Below, piece by piece: positions 1 through 9,028 of a stretch of DNA of 62,684 nucleotides. The translations under genes and the position numbers were made by a program. Numbering within the stretch: position 1 is the stretch's first letter; each line of letters begins with the position of its first letter. The notes beneath the pieces were generated by a model. That model did no database searches. It was not told the origin of the DNA and saw only the letters and a list, made by a program, of their open reading frames with translations. Origin of the DNA: Paenirhodobacter enshiensis. Its GTDB lineage: Bacteria > Pseudomonadota > Alphaproteobacteria > Rhodobacterales > Rhodobacteraceae. Where the stretch lies: contig NZ_JFZB01000029.1 in assembly GCF_000740785.1 (NCBI RefSeq), forward strand, positions 1-62,684, given 5' to 3'.

Positions 1-115
1 CTTACATATCGAGTCCGGTCGCCCGCACCATATCATCGTTCCCAGCACATGAATGACGCTGGAAAATCTGCGTGGAAATACCCATGCTCGGCAGAGGTCA
101 ACCGAAGGAGCCATC

Positions 116-337
116 ATGCCAGCAGCGACAGGCGACAGCCACACCCGGTCCCTTTCCAAAGCCATCAGCTGGCGCGTGACCGGCTCTGTCGACACATTCG
201 TGCTGAGCTGGCTGATCACCGGCAGCGTGAAATTCGCCGGCTCCATCGCCTCGATCGAAGTCTTCACCAAAATCGTTCTGTATTACCTGCATGAACGGGC
301 CTGGGCGCTGATCCCGCTGGGACGCCCCCGGCGCTGA
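116..337 (+). CDS. DUF2061 family small membrane protein
   Basis: A 73-residue protein whose body (KAISWRVTGSVDTF, then SWLITGSVKFAGSIASIEV and KIVLYYLHERAW) matches the DUF2061 pattern of a short integral membrane protein with one or two hydrophobic stretches. The start at 116 is chosen because AAGGAG lies 5 bases upstream; an in-frame ATG at 53 has no such site. The family has no established biochemical role. In some bacteria it sits beside sulfate-assimilation genes, but nothing of that kind is next to it here. Confidence 0.85.
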   Translation: MPAATGDSHTRSLSKAISWRVTGSVDTFVLSWLITGSVKFAGSIASIEVFTKIVLYYLHERAWALIPLGRPRR

Positions 338-374
338 GCACAACCCGCGGCGGAATTCCGTTTTTCCGCTGGCG

Positions 375-389
375 TTAACGTCATGTTAG
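375..389 (+). promoter_or_regulatory. CtrA-like box upstream of the EAL gene
   Basis: The sequence TTAA, seven bases, then TTAG matches the alphaproteobacterial CtrA consensus TTAA-N7-TTAA at seven of eight positions. It lies 40 bases before the start of the c-di-GMP phosphodiesterase gene, a plausible place for an activator. This is consensus matching only. Confidence 0.4.
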
Positions 390-429
390 CCCCGGGGCCG
401 CAAGCTGCCTTCATCTGATGGAGGATGGC

Positions 430-1287
430 ATGAAGGACAGGGAGTTCGTTCGGAACCGCGAAAGCGCGATCCTTGCGGGGAAACCGCATGCCAACCCGCT
501 CGACGTCGCCATCGCGCTGCGCGATCAGGACGTGATCGACATGGTGGAAACCGCGATCCGGCGGCGCAACGTGATGTTGGCCTATCAACCCGTGGTGCGC
601 GCCGCCCAACCCGATCAGGTCGCATTCTACGAGGGGCTCTTGCGCGTGCTGGACGAGGCCGGGCGGATCATCCCGGCGCGGGATTTCATCTCGCGAGTGG
701 AACAGGGCGGCCTCGGCAGACACCTCGACACGCTGGCGCTGGAACTCGGCCTCGATGCGCTGGCGCGCACGCCGGCACTGCGTCTGGCGATCAACATGTC
801 GGCACGCTCGATCGGAAATGCGCTGTGGCTCCAGGTGCTCGACGACGGGCTGAGCCGCGATCCGACACTGGGGGAGCGGCTGATTCTCGAAATCACCGAA
901 AGCTCTGCGATCGAGATGCCAGAACAGGTTGCCGCGTTCATGGCGCGAATGCAGAGCCGCGGCGTCAGCTTCGCGCTCGACGATTTCGGGGCCGGCTACA
1001 CCTCGTTTCGCTATCTGCGCGATTTCTACTTCGATATCCTGAAGATCGACGGGCAGTTCATCTCCGGAATTGACCACGATCCCGACAATCAGGTTCTGAT
1101 GGCAGCCCTTCTGTCCATCGCCGAGCATTTCGAGATGCTGACCGTCGCCGAATGCGTCGAAACCGCGGCCGAGGCCGCGTATCTGACACATCTCGGAATC
1201 GACTGTCTGCAAGGTTATCACTTCGGCGCCCCGGCCATCGCAGTCCCCTGGCAACGCGACGGGCCGCGCAACTCACGCCGGGCCTGA
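430..1287 (+). CDS. EAL-domain cyclic-di-GMP phosphodiesterase
   Basis: A 285-residue, single-domain EAL protein without a GGDEF or recognisable sensor domain. Catalytic signatures are present in order: YEGLLR (the EAL motif as EGL, Glu68), INMS, EITES, DDFGAGYTS, LKIDG, AECVE and LQGYHFGAP. All metal- and substrate-binding acidic residues therefore seem retained and hydrolysis of c-di-GMP to pGpG is expected in the cytoplasm. GGAGG ends 5 bases before the ATG at 430, which is preferred over the ATG at 418 that overlaps the same site. A CtrA-like box lies just upstream. It stands alone, so its target process cannot be read from neighbours. Confidence 0.88.
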   Translation: MKDREFVRNRESAILAGKPHANPLDVAIALRDQDVIDMVETAIRRRNVMLAYQPVVRAAQPDQVAFYEGLLRVLDEAGRIIPARDFISRVEQGGLGRHLDTLALELGLDALARTPALRLAINMSARSIGNALWLQVLDDGLSRDPTLGERLILEITESSAIEMPEQVAAFMARMQSRGVSFALDDFGAGYTSFRYLRDFYFDILKIDGQFISGIDHDPDNQVLMAALLSIAEHFEMLTVAECVETAAEAAYLTHLGIDCLQGYHFGAPAIAVPWQRDGPRNSRRA

Positions 1288-1440
1288 AGCCGCGCCCCCG
1301 AAGCCGCGACGTTGCGTCAAAGTGATGCTTCACAGCACCGGCTTCGGGCAATCCGCTTGACCTGCCCCCCCCCGACGGCATCCTTCGCGCAGCGGTTCGC
1401 GCCCCTCCGGGCAGCCGAACCCCCTGTGAGGAGATACCCC

Positions 1441-2616
1441 ATGACAAATGTCGTCATCGTCTCGGCAGGCCGCACGGCCGTCGGCAGTTTCAACGGATCT
1501 TTCGCCGCCACCCCGGCGCACGAGCTGGGCTCGGCCGTGATCTCGGCGGTGGTCGAGCGCGCCGGCATCGACAAGGCCGAAGTGTCCGAGACGATCCTCG
1601 GCCAGGTGCTGACCGCCGCGCAGGGCCAGAACCCGGCCCGCCAGTCGCATATCAATGCCGGCCTGCCGATCGAATCCTCGGCCTGGACGATCAACCAGGT
1701 CTGCGGCTCGGGTCTGCGGGCGGTTGCGCTCGGCGCTCAGCACGTGATGCTGGGCGATGCGGCGATCGTCGTCGCCGGCGGTCAGGAATCGATGTCGATG
1801 TCGGTTCATGCCGCGCATCTGCGCGCCGGCCACAAGATGGGCGATCTGAAGTTCATCGACACGATGATCAAGGACGGCCTGTGGGACGCGTTCAACGGCT
1901 ATCACATGGGCCAGACCGCCGAAAACGTTGCTGCCAAGTTCCAGATCACCCGCGAGATGCAGGACGAATTCGCGCTTGCCTCTCAGAACAAGGCCGAAGC
2001 GGCACAGAAAGCCGGCAAATTTGCCGACGAAATCGTCCCCTTCATCGTCAAGACCCGCAAGGGCGAGACCGTGGTCGATGCCGATGAATACATCCGCCAC
2101 GGCGCCACGATCGAGGCGATGCAGAAACTGAAACCCGCCTTCATCAAGGACGGCACGGTAACCGCGGGCAATGCCTCGGGGATCAACGACGGCGCGGCGA
2201 TGGTGCTGCTGATGACCGAGGAAGAGGCCGCGCGGCGCGGTCTGACCCCGCTCGCGCGCATCGCGTCCTATGCCACGGCGGGCGTCGATCCCTCGATCAT
2301 GGGCACCGGACCGATCCCGGCGTCCCGCAAGGCGCTGGAGAAAGCGGGCTGGAAGGCCAGCGATCTCGACCGGATCGAGGCGAACGAGGCCTTCGCCGCC
2401 CAGGCTCTCGCGGTGAACAAGGAACTCGGCTGGGATACGTCGAAGGTCAACGTGAACGGCGGCGCCATCGCCATCGGCCACCCGATCGGCGCTTCGGGCT
2501 GCCGCATCCTGAACACGCTCGTGTTCGAGATGAAGCGGTCGGGCGCGAAGAAGGGCCTCGCCACGCTGTGCATCGGCGGCGGCATGGGCGTCGCGATGTG
2601 CCTCGAAGGGCTCTGA
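1441..2616 (+). CDS. phaA: Acetyl-CoA C-acetyltransferase (beta-ketothiolase)
   Basis: A 391-residue thiolase that condenses two acetyl-CoA to acetoacetyl-CoA, the first step of polyhydroxybutyrate synthesis, or runs in reverse for degradation. The nucleophile Cys88 lies in [11 protein letters not shown]. The second active-site block [14 protein letters not shown] and the C-terminal [10 protein letters not shown] cysteine are intact. GAGGAG precedes the ATG at 1441; the open frame extends upstream to 1312 but that part is not thiolase-like. The usual partner phaB does not follow, and the next gene is an exporter, so an AtoB-like role cannot be excluded. Confidence 0.93.
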   Translation: MTNVVIVSAGRTAVGSFNGSFAATPAHELGSAVISAVVERAGIDKAEVSETILGQVLTAAQGQNPARQSHINAGLPIESSAWTINQVCGSGLRAVALGAQHVMLGDAAIVVAGGQESMSMSVHAAHLRAGHKMGDLKFIDTMIKDGLWDAFNGYHMGQTAENVAAKFQITREMQDEFALASQNKAEAAQKAGKFADEIVPFIVKTRKGETVVDADEYIRHGATIEAMQKLKPAFIKDGTVTAGNASGINDGAAMVLLMTEEEAARRGLTPLARIASYATAGVDPSIMGTGPIPASRKALEKAGWKASDLDRIEANEAFAAQALAVNKELGWDTSKVNVNGGAIAIGHPIGASGCRILNTLVFEMKRSGAKKGLATLCIGGGMGVAMCLEGL

Positions 2617-2626
2617 TCTGACACTG

Positions 2627-2648
2627 GGCGCGGGGGACACCCCGCGCC
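2627..2648 (+). terminator. Hairpin after phaA
   Basis: GGCGCGGGG, a GACA loop and CCCCGCGCC form a perfect 9-bp GC stem 10 bases after the phaA stop. There is no T-run after it, so termination efficiency is uncertain. Confidence 0.5.
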
Positions 2649-2777
2649 ACACCCCGCGCGATGATGCAAATTTCGGCACGTCGCCCCCAAGAGACCGGAA
2701 AGATCCCCCCCGGATCGCGCAATCCCTTGGAAATTCTGCCCTTCTCCCGCATCGTGCCGCCGACACAGGAGAACGGA

Positions 2778-3650
2778 ATGACCAAAGTTCAGGCCACCGC
2801 CATCGGCTTCATCGCAATCGGACTGTGGGCACTGCTCGCACTGTTCACCGTCGGCACAGCGCCGGTTCCGCCCCTGCAGCTCAATGCGCTGTGCTTCGCC
2901 ATCGGCGGCAGCATCGGTCTGGTGTGGCTTGTGCTCAGCGGCGGGCTCGGGCAGCTCAAGACGATCCCGCTGTCGGTCTATGCCTTCGGCACGGCGGGGC
3001 TGTTCGGCTATCATTTCATCTATTTCACCGCGCTGCGCCTCGCCCCGCCGGCCGAGGCCAGCCTGATCGCCTATCTCTGGCCGCTGCTGATCGTGGTCTT
3101 CTCCGGCCTGTTGCCGGGCGAGCATCTGCGCAAGCTGCATGTGCTGGGCGCCGCCATCGCCTTCGTCGGCGCGGCGATGATCGTGCTGCGCGGCGGACAG
3201 GCAGGCGGCATCGGCGGCGCATCGGCGCTGCCGGGCTATGCGCTGGCGTTTCTCTGCGCGCTGATCTGGTCGGGGTATTCGCTGATCTCACGCCGGCTCG
3301 GCGCGGTGCCGACGGCGGCGGTCGTCGTCTATTGTCTGGCAACGGCCGTGCTGTCGCTCGGCGCGCATCTGGCGATGGAGGAAACCCGCTGGCCCACCGC
3401 GCCGTTGGGATGGCTCGCGGTGATTGGGCTCGGCGTCGGCCCGGTGGGCATCGCCTTCTTCACCTGGGACATCGGCGTGAAGAAGGGCGATATCCAGCTC
3501 CTCGGCACGACGTCTTACGCCGCGCCTTTGCTGTCCACGCTCGCGATGATCGCGGCGGGGGCCACGGCCGCCAGCCCGATTCTGGTTCTGGCGGCCGCGC
3601 TGATCACGGCAGGGGCGCTGGTCGCGGCCTGGGCAAGCCGTCCTCGCTGA
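2778..3650 (+). CDS. EamA/DMT-family exporter, YddG-like
   Basis: A 290-residue, highly hydrophobic protein with about ten predicted membrane segments in two EamA repeats, the architecture of drug/metabolite transporters in the inner membrane. The N-terminal block GLWALLALFTVGTAPVPPLQ and the FGYHFIYFTALRLAPPAEA region resemble the aromatic amino acid exporter YddG. That is a resemblance by eye and the substrate is not proven. Start at 2778 follows AGGAGA; a longer open frame begins at 2661 without transporter character. Confidence 0.8.
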   Translation: MTKVQATAIGFIAIGLWALLALFTVGTAPVPPLQLNALCFAIGGSIGLVWLVLSGGLGQLKTIPLSVYAFGTAGLFGYHFIYFTALRLAPPAEASLIAYLWPLLIVVFSGLLPGEHLRKLHVLGAAIAFVGAAMIVLRGGQAGGIGGASALPGYALAFLCALIWSGYSLISRRLGAVPTAAVVVYCLATAVLSLGAHLAMEETRWPTAPLGWLAVIGLGVGPVGIAFFTWDIGVKKGDIQLLGTTSYAAPLLSTLAMIAAGATAASPILVLAAALITAGALVAAWASRPR

Positions 3651-3687
3651 GCGCACGTCACGACGGCGCCCCCGGTTTCGTCTCGGT

Positions 3688-3704
3688 GGGTGCCTTTCGC
3701 ACCC
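3688..3704. terminator. Small hairpin between convergent genes
   Basis: GGGTGC, loop CTTTC, GCACCC lies between the converging exporter gene and the DUF465 gene and could terminate either transcript. The stem is only 6 bp and no U-tract follows. Confidence 0.35.
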
Positions 3705-3775
3705 TCATGGGTTGAGATGGATCCGTGGGTGAATGTCGGTTGGCCCCGGTCCGGTCATGCGCCGGGGCATGGCCC

Positions 3776-3955
3776 TCACATCGCGGCAGCCGGCTGTTCC
3801 AGACGCGAAATCTGGTCCTTGAGGCGCAACTTCTCGCGTTTGAGGGCAGCGATGGTCAGCGCATCCGCGCCCGGGCTCTTCAACGCCCGATTGACCTGGT
3901 CCGAAAGGACCTCGTGTTTCCTTCGCAGTTCGGTGATGTGCGACGTCATGGACAT
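3776..3955 (-). CDS. DUF465 (YdcH-like) small protein
   Basis: A 59-residue charged, helical protein. LRRKHEVLSDQVNRAL followed by LKREKLRLKDQISRLE is the hallmark of DUF465, a short coiled-coil family of unknown function common in Proteobacteria. AGAGGAAG precedes the ATG at 3955, so this start is preferred to the upstream ATG at 4027, which adds a non-conserved leader. Confidence 0.85.
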   Translation of the reverse strand: MSMTSHITELRRKHEVLSDQVNRALKSPGADALTIAALKREKLRLKDQISRLEQPAAAM

Positions 3956-4048
3956 GGCAGCTTCCTCTTCTGTTTCGGTAACTCCAGTGCAGCACGAAAC
4001 CCGAGTCGTGTCACGAAAATGTCGCAAGCCATGGTAAAAATCAGCCGA

Positions 4049-4825
4049 TCATTGCCCGGCGAACGGCAATTCCCTGCCATCGCGCAAAACCGCGCGACCT
4101 AGGGGGCTCAGATCCTCGCCGTCGCGGTCATGCTGCGCGGCGCCGTGCAGCACGAAAGGCGCAAGTAACCGCAGTGGCGTGCGCGCCCCCTTGCGGGCCC
4201 GCACGATCACCCGACCGGCGTCGCGACCGGGGCGCGGCGCGACGGGCAGCACGCTCAGCGCCCCGCCCCCCGCCGCCATCGCGGCCAGCAGATCCGCCAG
4301 ACGGTCGACCGACTGAATCACCGTCAGCCAGCCGCCGGGTTCCAGCCGCCGATACCCCGCCGCGATCCAGTCGGCGAGCGGCGTCGCCTCGCGCTGCGCC
4401 CGCTCGCGGCCGGCATCGGTCGCGGCCGTGCCCTGTCCCGGCGGGTAATAAGGCGGATTGGCGATCACCTGATCGAAGCGCAGCGCGCGCAGCGCCTTCG
4501 GCATCCGGGCAAGATCGCCCTCGAACACCTCGAACTCCAGATCGTTCACCCGCGCGTTCCGGCGCGCGAGATCGGCATAAGCCGGTTGCAGCTCCAGCCC
4601 GGCAAGCGCCAGCCCCGCGACCCGTCGGCCGAGGCACAGGCTCGCCTGTCCCGCCCCGCAGCCGAGTTCGAGCACCCTCTCCCCTTCCCGCGCCGGACAG
4701 GCCGCGGCAAGCAACACCGGGTCCATCGCCGCGCGGTAGCCCGCCCGCGGCTGCGACACCATGACCCGGCCGTCGAGGAAGCGGTCATGGCTCAGCTCCG
4801 CCTCGGAAAACGGCTCGGTTCTCAT
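4049..4825 (-). CDS. SAM-dependent methyltransferase, TrmN6-like
   Basis: A 258-residue class I methyltransferase. SAM motif I is VLELGCGAGQ (about residues 51-60) and the catalytic NPPY is at 123-126. NPPY is typical of N6-adenine methyltransferases, and overall length and the early RAGYRAAMDPVLLAAA block fit the tRNA1(Val) A37 N6-methyltransferase group (TrmN6/YfiC). The start overlaps the stop of the preceding DUF2007 gene (ATGA), so the two are translationally coupled. The rRNA/protein-glutamine branches of the NPPY family are less likely alternatives. Confidence 0.82.
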   Translation of the reverse strand: MRTEPFSEAELSHDRFLDGRVMVSQPRAGYRAAMDPVLLAAACPAREGERVLELGCGAGQASLCLGRRVAGLALAGLELQPAYADLARRNARVNDLEFEVFEGDLARMPKALRALRFDQVIANPPYYPPGQGTAATDAGRERAQREATPLADWIAAGYRRLEPGGWLTVIQSVDRLADLLAAMAAGGGALSVLPVAPRPGRDAGRVIVRARKGARTPLRLLAPFVLHGAAQHDRDGEDLSPLGRAVLRDGRELPFAGQ

Positions 4826-5037
4826 GCCTCCGGCCCCAGTCCGTTATCGGTCAGAATCGCCCGCGCCAGGAACAGATCGCGGTCCGCCACCATCATGCGC
4901 CGCGGCAACATTCCGAGGCTCCCTTCGAGGATGCTCATATGGACGTCCAGCACAAAGGCCGTTATACCCTCGCCCTCAAGAAGGGCAGTGGCCAGAGCCA
5001 GTTTCACCGGGTCCGTGCTGCGCAAAAGCTCTTTCAT
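4822..5037 (-). CDS. DUF2007 domain protein
   Basis: A 71-residue protein beginning MKELLRSTDPVKLALATALLEGEGI and containing LPRRMMVADRDLFLAR, the compact fold of DUF2007 (annotated as putative signal-transducing protein; function unknown). It shares an ATGA overlap with the downstream methyltransferase, so both are made from one mRNA. The 62-bp gap to the divergent prenyl synthase gene must hold both promoters. Confidence 0.82.
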   Translation of the reverse strand: MKELLRSTDPVKLALATALLEGEGITAFVLDVHMSILEGSLGMLPRRMMVADRDLFLARAILTDNGLGPEA

Positions 5038-5099
5038 GATCCTCGTTTACGGGCACGCCTGCGCCCTGTCGAGACGGGGGCGCCCGGGAAGGAAAGAAG

Positions 5100-6101
5100 A
5101 TGAGCCTCGACGACAAGGCCACGAAGCCGCACGACCGCCTCGCACAGGCCCTGGCCGATGACATGGCCGCGATGAACGACCTGATCCACGAGCGGATGAA
5201 GTCGGAGCACGCGCCGCGCATCCCCGAGATCACCGCCCATCTGGTCGAGGCCGGCGGCAAGCGGCTGCGCCCGATGCTCACCCTCGCCTCGGCGCATCTG
5301 TGCGGCTACACCGGCCCCTATCACATCCACCTGGCGGCGACGGTCGAATTCATCCACACTGCGACGCTTCTGCATGACGACGTGGTCGACGAAAGTCAGC
5401 AGCGCCGCGGCCGGCCGACGGCGAACCTGTTGTGGGACAACAAATCCTCGGTTCTGGTGGGCGACTATCTGCTGGCGCGTGGTTTCCAGCTGATGACCGC
5501 ACCGGGCAGCATGAGGGTGATCAACATTCTCGCCGACGCCTCGGCGGTGATCGCCGAGGGCGAGGTTCTGCAGCTGACCGCGGCGCAGGATCTGGCGACG
5601 GGCGAGGACACCTATCTGCAGGTGATCCGCGGCAAGACGGCGGCGCTGTTCTCGGCCGCGACCGAGGTCGGTGCGGTTCTGGCCGGCGCGCCCGAGACGC
5701 AGGTCCGCGCGATGTTCGACTATGGCGACGCGCTCGGCATCGCGTTCCAGATGGCGGACGATCTGCTGGATTACGGCGGGTCGAGCGCCGCGATCGGCAA
5801 GAACACCGGCGACGATTTCCGCGAGCGCAAGCTGACGCTGCCGGTGATCCGTGCGGTGGCCGCGGCCGACGCGACCGAGCGCGCGTTCTGGAGCCGGGTG
5901 ATCGAACAGGGCGACCAGCGCGAGGGCGATCTGGACCATGCGCTTGAGCTGATGCACCGTCACGGCGCGCTCGAATCGACGCGCAAGACGGCGCTCGACT
6001 GGGGGGCGAAGGCGCGGGCCTCGCTCGACATCATGCCCGCGGGAGAGCTGCGCGACATGCTGGCGGATCTGGCCGATTACGTGGTGGCGCGGCTGAAATA
6101 A
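5100..6101 (+). CDS. ispB: Long-chain polyprenyl diphosphate synthase
   Basis: A 333-residue trans-prenyltransferase that elongates farnesyl diphosphate with IPP to the ubiquinone side chain. The first Asp-rich motif is DDVVD (93-97) and the second DDLLD (220-224); GGKRLRP binds IPP. Chain length (octa-, nona- or decaprenyl) cannot be read directly; alphaproteobacteria usually make the C50 chain. AAGGAAAGAAG precedes the ATG. It diverges from the DUF2007 gene and is followed by a strong terminator, so it is probably monocistronic. Confidence 0.92.
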   Translation: MSLDDKATKPHDRLAQALADDMAAMNDLIHERMKSEHAPRIPEITAHLVEAGGKRLRPMLTLASAHLCGYTGPYHIHLAATVEFIHTATLLHDDVVDESQQRRGRPTANLLWDNKSSVLVGDYLLARGFQLMTAPGSMRVINILADASAVIAEGEVLQLTAAQDLATGEDTYLQVIRGKTAALFSAATEVGAVLAGAPETQVRAMFDYGDALGIAFQMADDLLDYGGSSAAIGKNTGDDFRERKLTLPVIRAVAAADATERAFWSRVIEQGDQREGDLDHALELMHRHGALESTRKTALDWGAKARASLDIMPAGELRDMLADLADYVVARLK

Positions 6102-6130
6102 GCCCGCCCTGCCCTGACGGCTTTGCAGGA

Positions 6131-6154
6131 ACGGTCCCTCAGGGGGCCGTTTTT
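6131..6154 (+). terminator. Rho-independent terminator of ispB
   Basis: ACGGTCCC, loop TCAG and GGGGCCGT form an 8-bp stem with one G-T pair, followed directly by TTTTTCG. A textbook intrinsic terminator 30 bases after the stop. Confidence 0.88.
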
Positions 6155-6171
6155 CGTTGCGAGGAGGCCGT

Positions 6172-7029
6172 TCAGACGGGTTTCGGAGCCGAGCGCACCG
6201 CCTGATCGCCAAGCGCACCCGACGCGATCCACCAGCCGGGATGCGTGGCGCGCAGGGCATCGGCGGCGGCCTCGGCCTCGGCCATCGTGGCGAACAGGCC
6301 GAAACAGGTGGCGCCGGAGCCCGACATCCGCGCCAGACGGCAGCCTGCCGTCTGACGAAGAGCACCCAGCACCGCCCCGATTTCCGGCGCCAGTGCGACC
6401 GCCGGCGCCTCCAGATCGTTGCGCTGAGCGCTCAGCCAGTCGATGCAATCGCTGACGCGGGCGAAAACGGGCAGGTCCGGCATCGGCGCCCCGTCGCGAC
6501 GGCTGAGCGCACGGAACACCGCGGGCGTCGCCACCGCGACACGCGGGTTGACCAGCACCGCCGGCAGCTCGGGCAGCGTCACCGGAACGATCCGCTCGCC
6601 GATGCCGGTGACGCGCGCCGGATGCGGGCTCAGGCACATCGGCACATCGGCGCCGAGTCGCTCCAGCCCTTCGGCCGGCACCGTCACCGCGCGCAGATGC
6701 GCCAGCCCGCGCAGCATCGCCGCCGCATCGGAGGAGCCGCCGCCGATGCCCGAAGCCGTCGGCAACCGCTTGATGAGCTCGATCTCGGCCCCCCCCGCAC
6801 CGGGCACGAAAGCCGCGGCGCGCAGCACCAGATTCTCTGGCCCCGCCGGCACCGCCGCCCCTTCCGGGCCGGAAACCGTCAGCGACAGCCCCGGCGCCGG
6901 GCGCAGTCGCAGCGTGTCTCCGACCGGAGCGAAAGCCACCAGCGTATCGAGCAGGTGATAGCCGTCCTCGCGACGGCCGGTGACATGCAGCGCCAGATTG
7001 ATCTTGGCGGGTGCGAAGACCTCGATCAT
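6172..7029 (-). CDS. ispE: 4-diphosphocytidyl-2-C-methyl-D-erythritol kinase
   Basis: A 285-residue GHMP kinase of the non-mevalonate isoprenoid pathway. It phosphorylates CDP-methylerythritol at the 2-hydroxyl. MIEVFAPAKINLALHVTGRREDGYH is the canonical N-terminus and LPTASGIGGGSSDAAAML the ATP-binding glycine motif. The start at 7029 is fixed by homology. It lies 14 bases behind the TPR gene on the same strand, an arrangement I associate with Rhodobacterales, so the two are co-transcribed. Confidence 0.93.
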   Translation of the reverse strand: MIEVFAPAKINLALHVTGRREDGYHLLDTLVAFAPVGDTLRLRPAPGLSLTVSGPEGAAVPAGPENLVLRAAAFVPGAGGAEIELIKRLPTASGIGGGSSDAAAMLRGLAHLRAVTVPAEGLERLGADVPMCLSPHPARVTGIGERIVPVTLPELPAVLVNPRVAVATPAVFRALSRRDGAPMPDLPVFARVSDCIDWLSAQRNDLEAPAVALAPEIGAVLGALRQTAGCRLARMSGSGATCFGLFATMAEAEAAADALRATHPGWWIASGALGDQAVRSAPKPV

Positions 7030-7043
7030 CGCCGGGCGCAGGC

Positions 7044-8801
7044 TCAGTTCTGCGCCGGAGCAGCGGGGCCGGAAGCGTCGGGGCCTGCGGGGGCCGCCGG
7101 ATGCAGGGGGGGCGCCCCCTCGTCCTTCAGCACCTGATCGAGACCGACCTCGAGCTTGCGCTTCACCCGGTCGAGATCCAGATCGTCCTCGACCCCGGGA
7201 CCGAGGTTCAGCGCCCGGCGCCACTGGAATTCCGCCTCGCGCTTGCGCCCGAGCGCCCAGTAGACATCGCCCATGTGGTCATTCAGCAACGGCTCGCGCG
7301 GGTCGAGCGACAACGCCTTTTCCATCGCTGTCGCCGCCTCGTCATAGCGGCCGAGCCGGAAATAGGCCCAGCCGAGGCTGTCGGTGATATAGCCCTGATC
7401 GGGCGCCGCCGCGACGGCCCGGCGGATCATGTCGAGCGCCTCGTCGAGGTTCTCTTTGCGCTCGACATAGGAATACCCGAGGTAATTCAGCACGGTCGCC
7501 TGATCGGGCGACAGCACCAGCGCTTCCTTCAGATCCTGTTCGGCCCCGGTCCAGTCGCCCGACTTGTCGCGCGAGATACCGCGGGCGTAGAACAGGAACC
7601 AGTCGCGCTTGCCGGGCGAGGGCGTCAGCCCCACCGCCTTGTCATAGGCATCGGCCGCCTCCTTGAAGCGGTTCTCGCGACGCAGATCGTCGCCGAGCGA
7701 CACCCACACAGCCGCCAGATCGGGGCGCGCGCGGGACAGGTCCTGCAACACCGCGATGGCCTCGTCGGCGCGGTCGGCCTCGCGCAGCGCCTCGGCCCGG
7801 CCAAGCTGCGCCGAAGGATAGGTCGGGTTCGCCGCATCGATCGAATCGAAGGCCGCGATGGCCAGATCGTATTGCTTCTGTGCCGCCAGAATCGAAGCCG
7901 AAACCAGCACCGGCTCGCCGAAATCGGGACGGATCCAGGATGCCAGCCGCGCGTGAACCAACGCCACAGCCGAAGGCTCGGCGCCATTTTGCAGCGCCTG
8001 AGCGACCGAAAGATAGATCTCGGCAATGCCGGCCTTCGCGTTCGGCACCAGATCGAAGGGCAGCATCTCGCCCTTCGTCAGCCGGTCGCGCAGCGCCGTC
8101 AGCTCCGGGTCCAGCCCCTGACCGAAGGTCGAGTCGATCAGTTGCAGGGCCTCGGGGTCGCGTTCGAGCTGCGAGAGCACCTCGGCATGGGCCATCACAC
8201 CACGGCGGGTGCTGTGGAACACATCGGCGAAGCGGCCCGACAGGATCTCGTCGGCGCCCTCGTAATCGCCCACCATCGCCAGCGACAGCGCCTTGTGAAA
8301 CAGCGCGATCGCCGCCATCTCCCGGGTCTTGGCCAGATCGTCGAAGGTCTTCGCCGCCTCGGTCATCCGCCCGAGCCCGACCAGCGCCCAGCCCCGGTAG
8401 ATCCCGCTGACCAGCGCCCCGGGCGTCGCCCCGCCATCGAGAAGCGCGATCCCCTTCTGGTAATCGCCCGCCTCGGCTGCCGCCGCCAGCTCGGTCAGCG
8501 AGGCCAGACTGCTGAGCGGCTTTTGCTGCATCATCACATCGGCCACCGCCGTCGCGCGGGCATACTCGCCAAGCGCGATATGGCTGACCAGCGCCCCCTC
8601 CTGATAGGCGGGCTGGGTCGGATCCGACAGCAGCAGCCGGTCGTAATAATCGCGCGCGGCGGCGTAATCGTTCTCGAAGGTCGCGATGCGCGCCGCGAGA
8701 TAGGCCCCGGCCGGGTTCGTGTCGGCCATCGCCGGCGTCGTGCCGAGCGCCAGCGCGGAAACCAGACAGACCTTGCGCAGGAACGTGTTGCTGAGCGGCA
8801 C
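7044..8801 (-). CDS. Exported TPR-repeat protein
   Basis: A 585-residue protein with a GTG start at 8801 behind AAAGGAT. The upstream in-frame ATG at 8945 would add a signal-destroying leader. Residues 1-26 form a signal peptide (KVCLVSALALGTTPAMA before Asp). The rest is a continuous array of TPR helices; conserved TPR blocks such as YLGYSYVERKENLDEAL and DSLGWAYFRLGRYDEAATAM are clear near the C-terminus. A periplasmic or outer-membrane scaffold role is likely. It is co-transcribed with ispE. Confidence 0.85.
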   Translation of the reverse strand: MPLSNTFLRKVCLVSALALGTTPAMADTNPAGAYLAARIATFENDYAAARDYYDRLLLSDPTQPAYQEGALVSHIALGEYARATAVADVMMQQKPLSSLASLTELAAAAEAGDYQKGIALLDGGATPGALVSGIYRGWALVGLGRMTEAAKTFDDLAKTREMAAIALFHKALSLAMVGDYEGADEILSGRFADVFHSTRRGVMAHAEVLSQLERDPEALQLIDSTFGQGLDPELTALRDRLTKGEMLPFDLVPNAKAGIAEIYLSVAQALQNGAEPSAVALVHARLASWIRPDFGEPVLVSASILAAQKQYDLAIAAFDSIDAANPTYPSAQLGRAEALREADRADEAIAVLQDLSRARPDLAAVWVSLGDDLRRENRFKEAADAYDKAVGLTPSPGKRDWFLFYARGISRDKSGDWTGAEQDLKEALVLSPDQATVLNYLGYSYVERKENLDEALDMIRRAVAAAPDQGYITDSLGWAYFRLGRYDEAATAMEKALSLDPREPLLNDHMGDVYWALGRKREAEFQWRRALNLGPGVEDDLDLDRVKRKLEVGLDQVLKDEGAPPLHPAAPAGPDASGPAAPAQN

Positions 8802-8929
8802 GGGCAGATCCTTTCCGAATATCGAGGCCGACCCTAGCCAAGGCGGCGGCGCAAGGCAATGCGGCCCGGCACCCCCGGGGCACCGCAACCGCCGGCACAC
8901 GACGTTGTGACGCAGCAACGGATGCGGCC

Positions 8930-8960
8930 TTGAAATTGCATTCACAAAAATGAATATAAT
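8930..8960 (+). promoter_or_regulatory. Possible promoter with small inverted repeat
   Basis: TTGAAA and a perfect TATAAT are 19 bases apart, rather long for sigma70, in an unusually AT-rich patch upstream of the AhpD-like gene. ATTCA and TGAAT form an inverted repeat in the spacer that could be an operator. Confidence 0.35.
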
Positions 8961-9028
8961 TGTGTCGCTTGCGCCGCCATCCCCGGAATTCTCCGGAGTG
9001 CGGCACCTGGAACCCCGGAGGATAGCCC

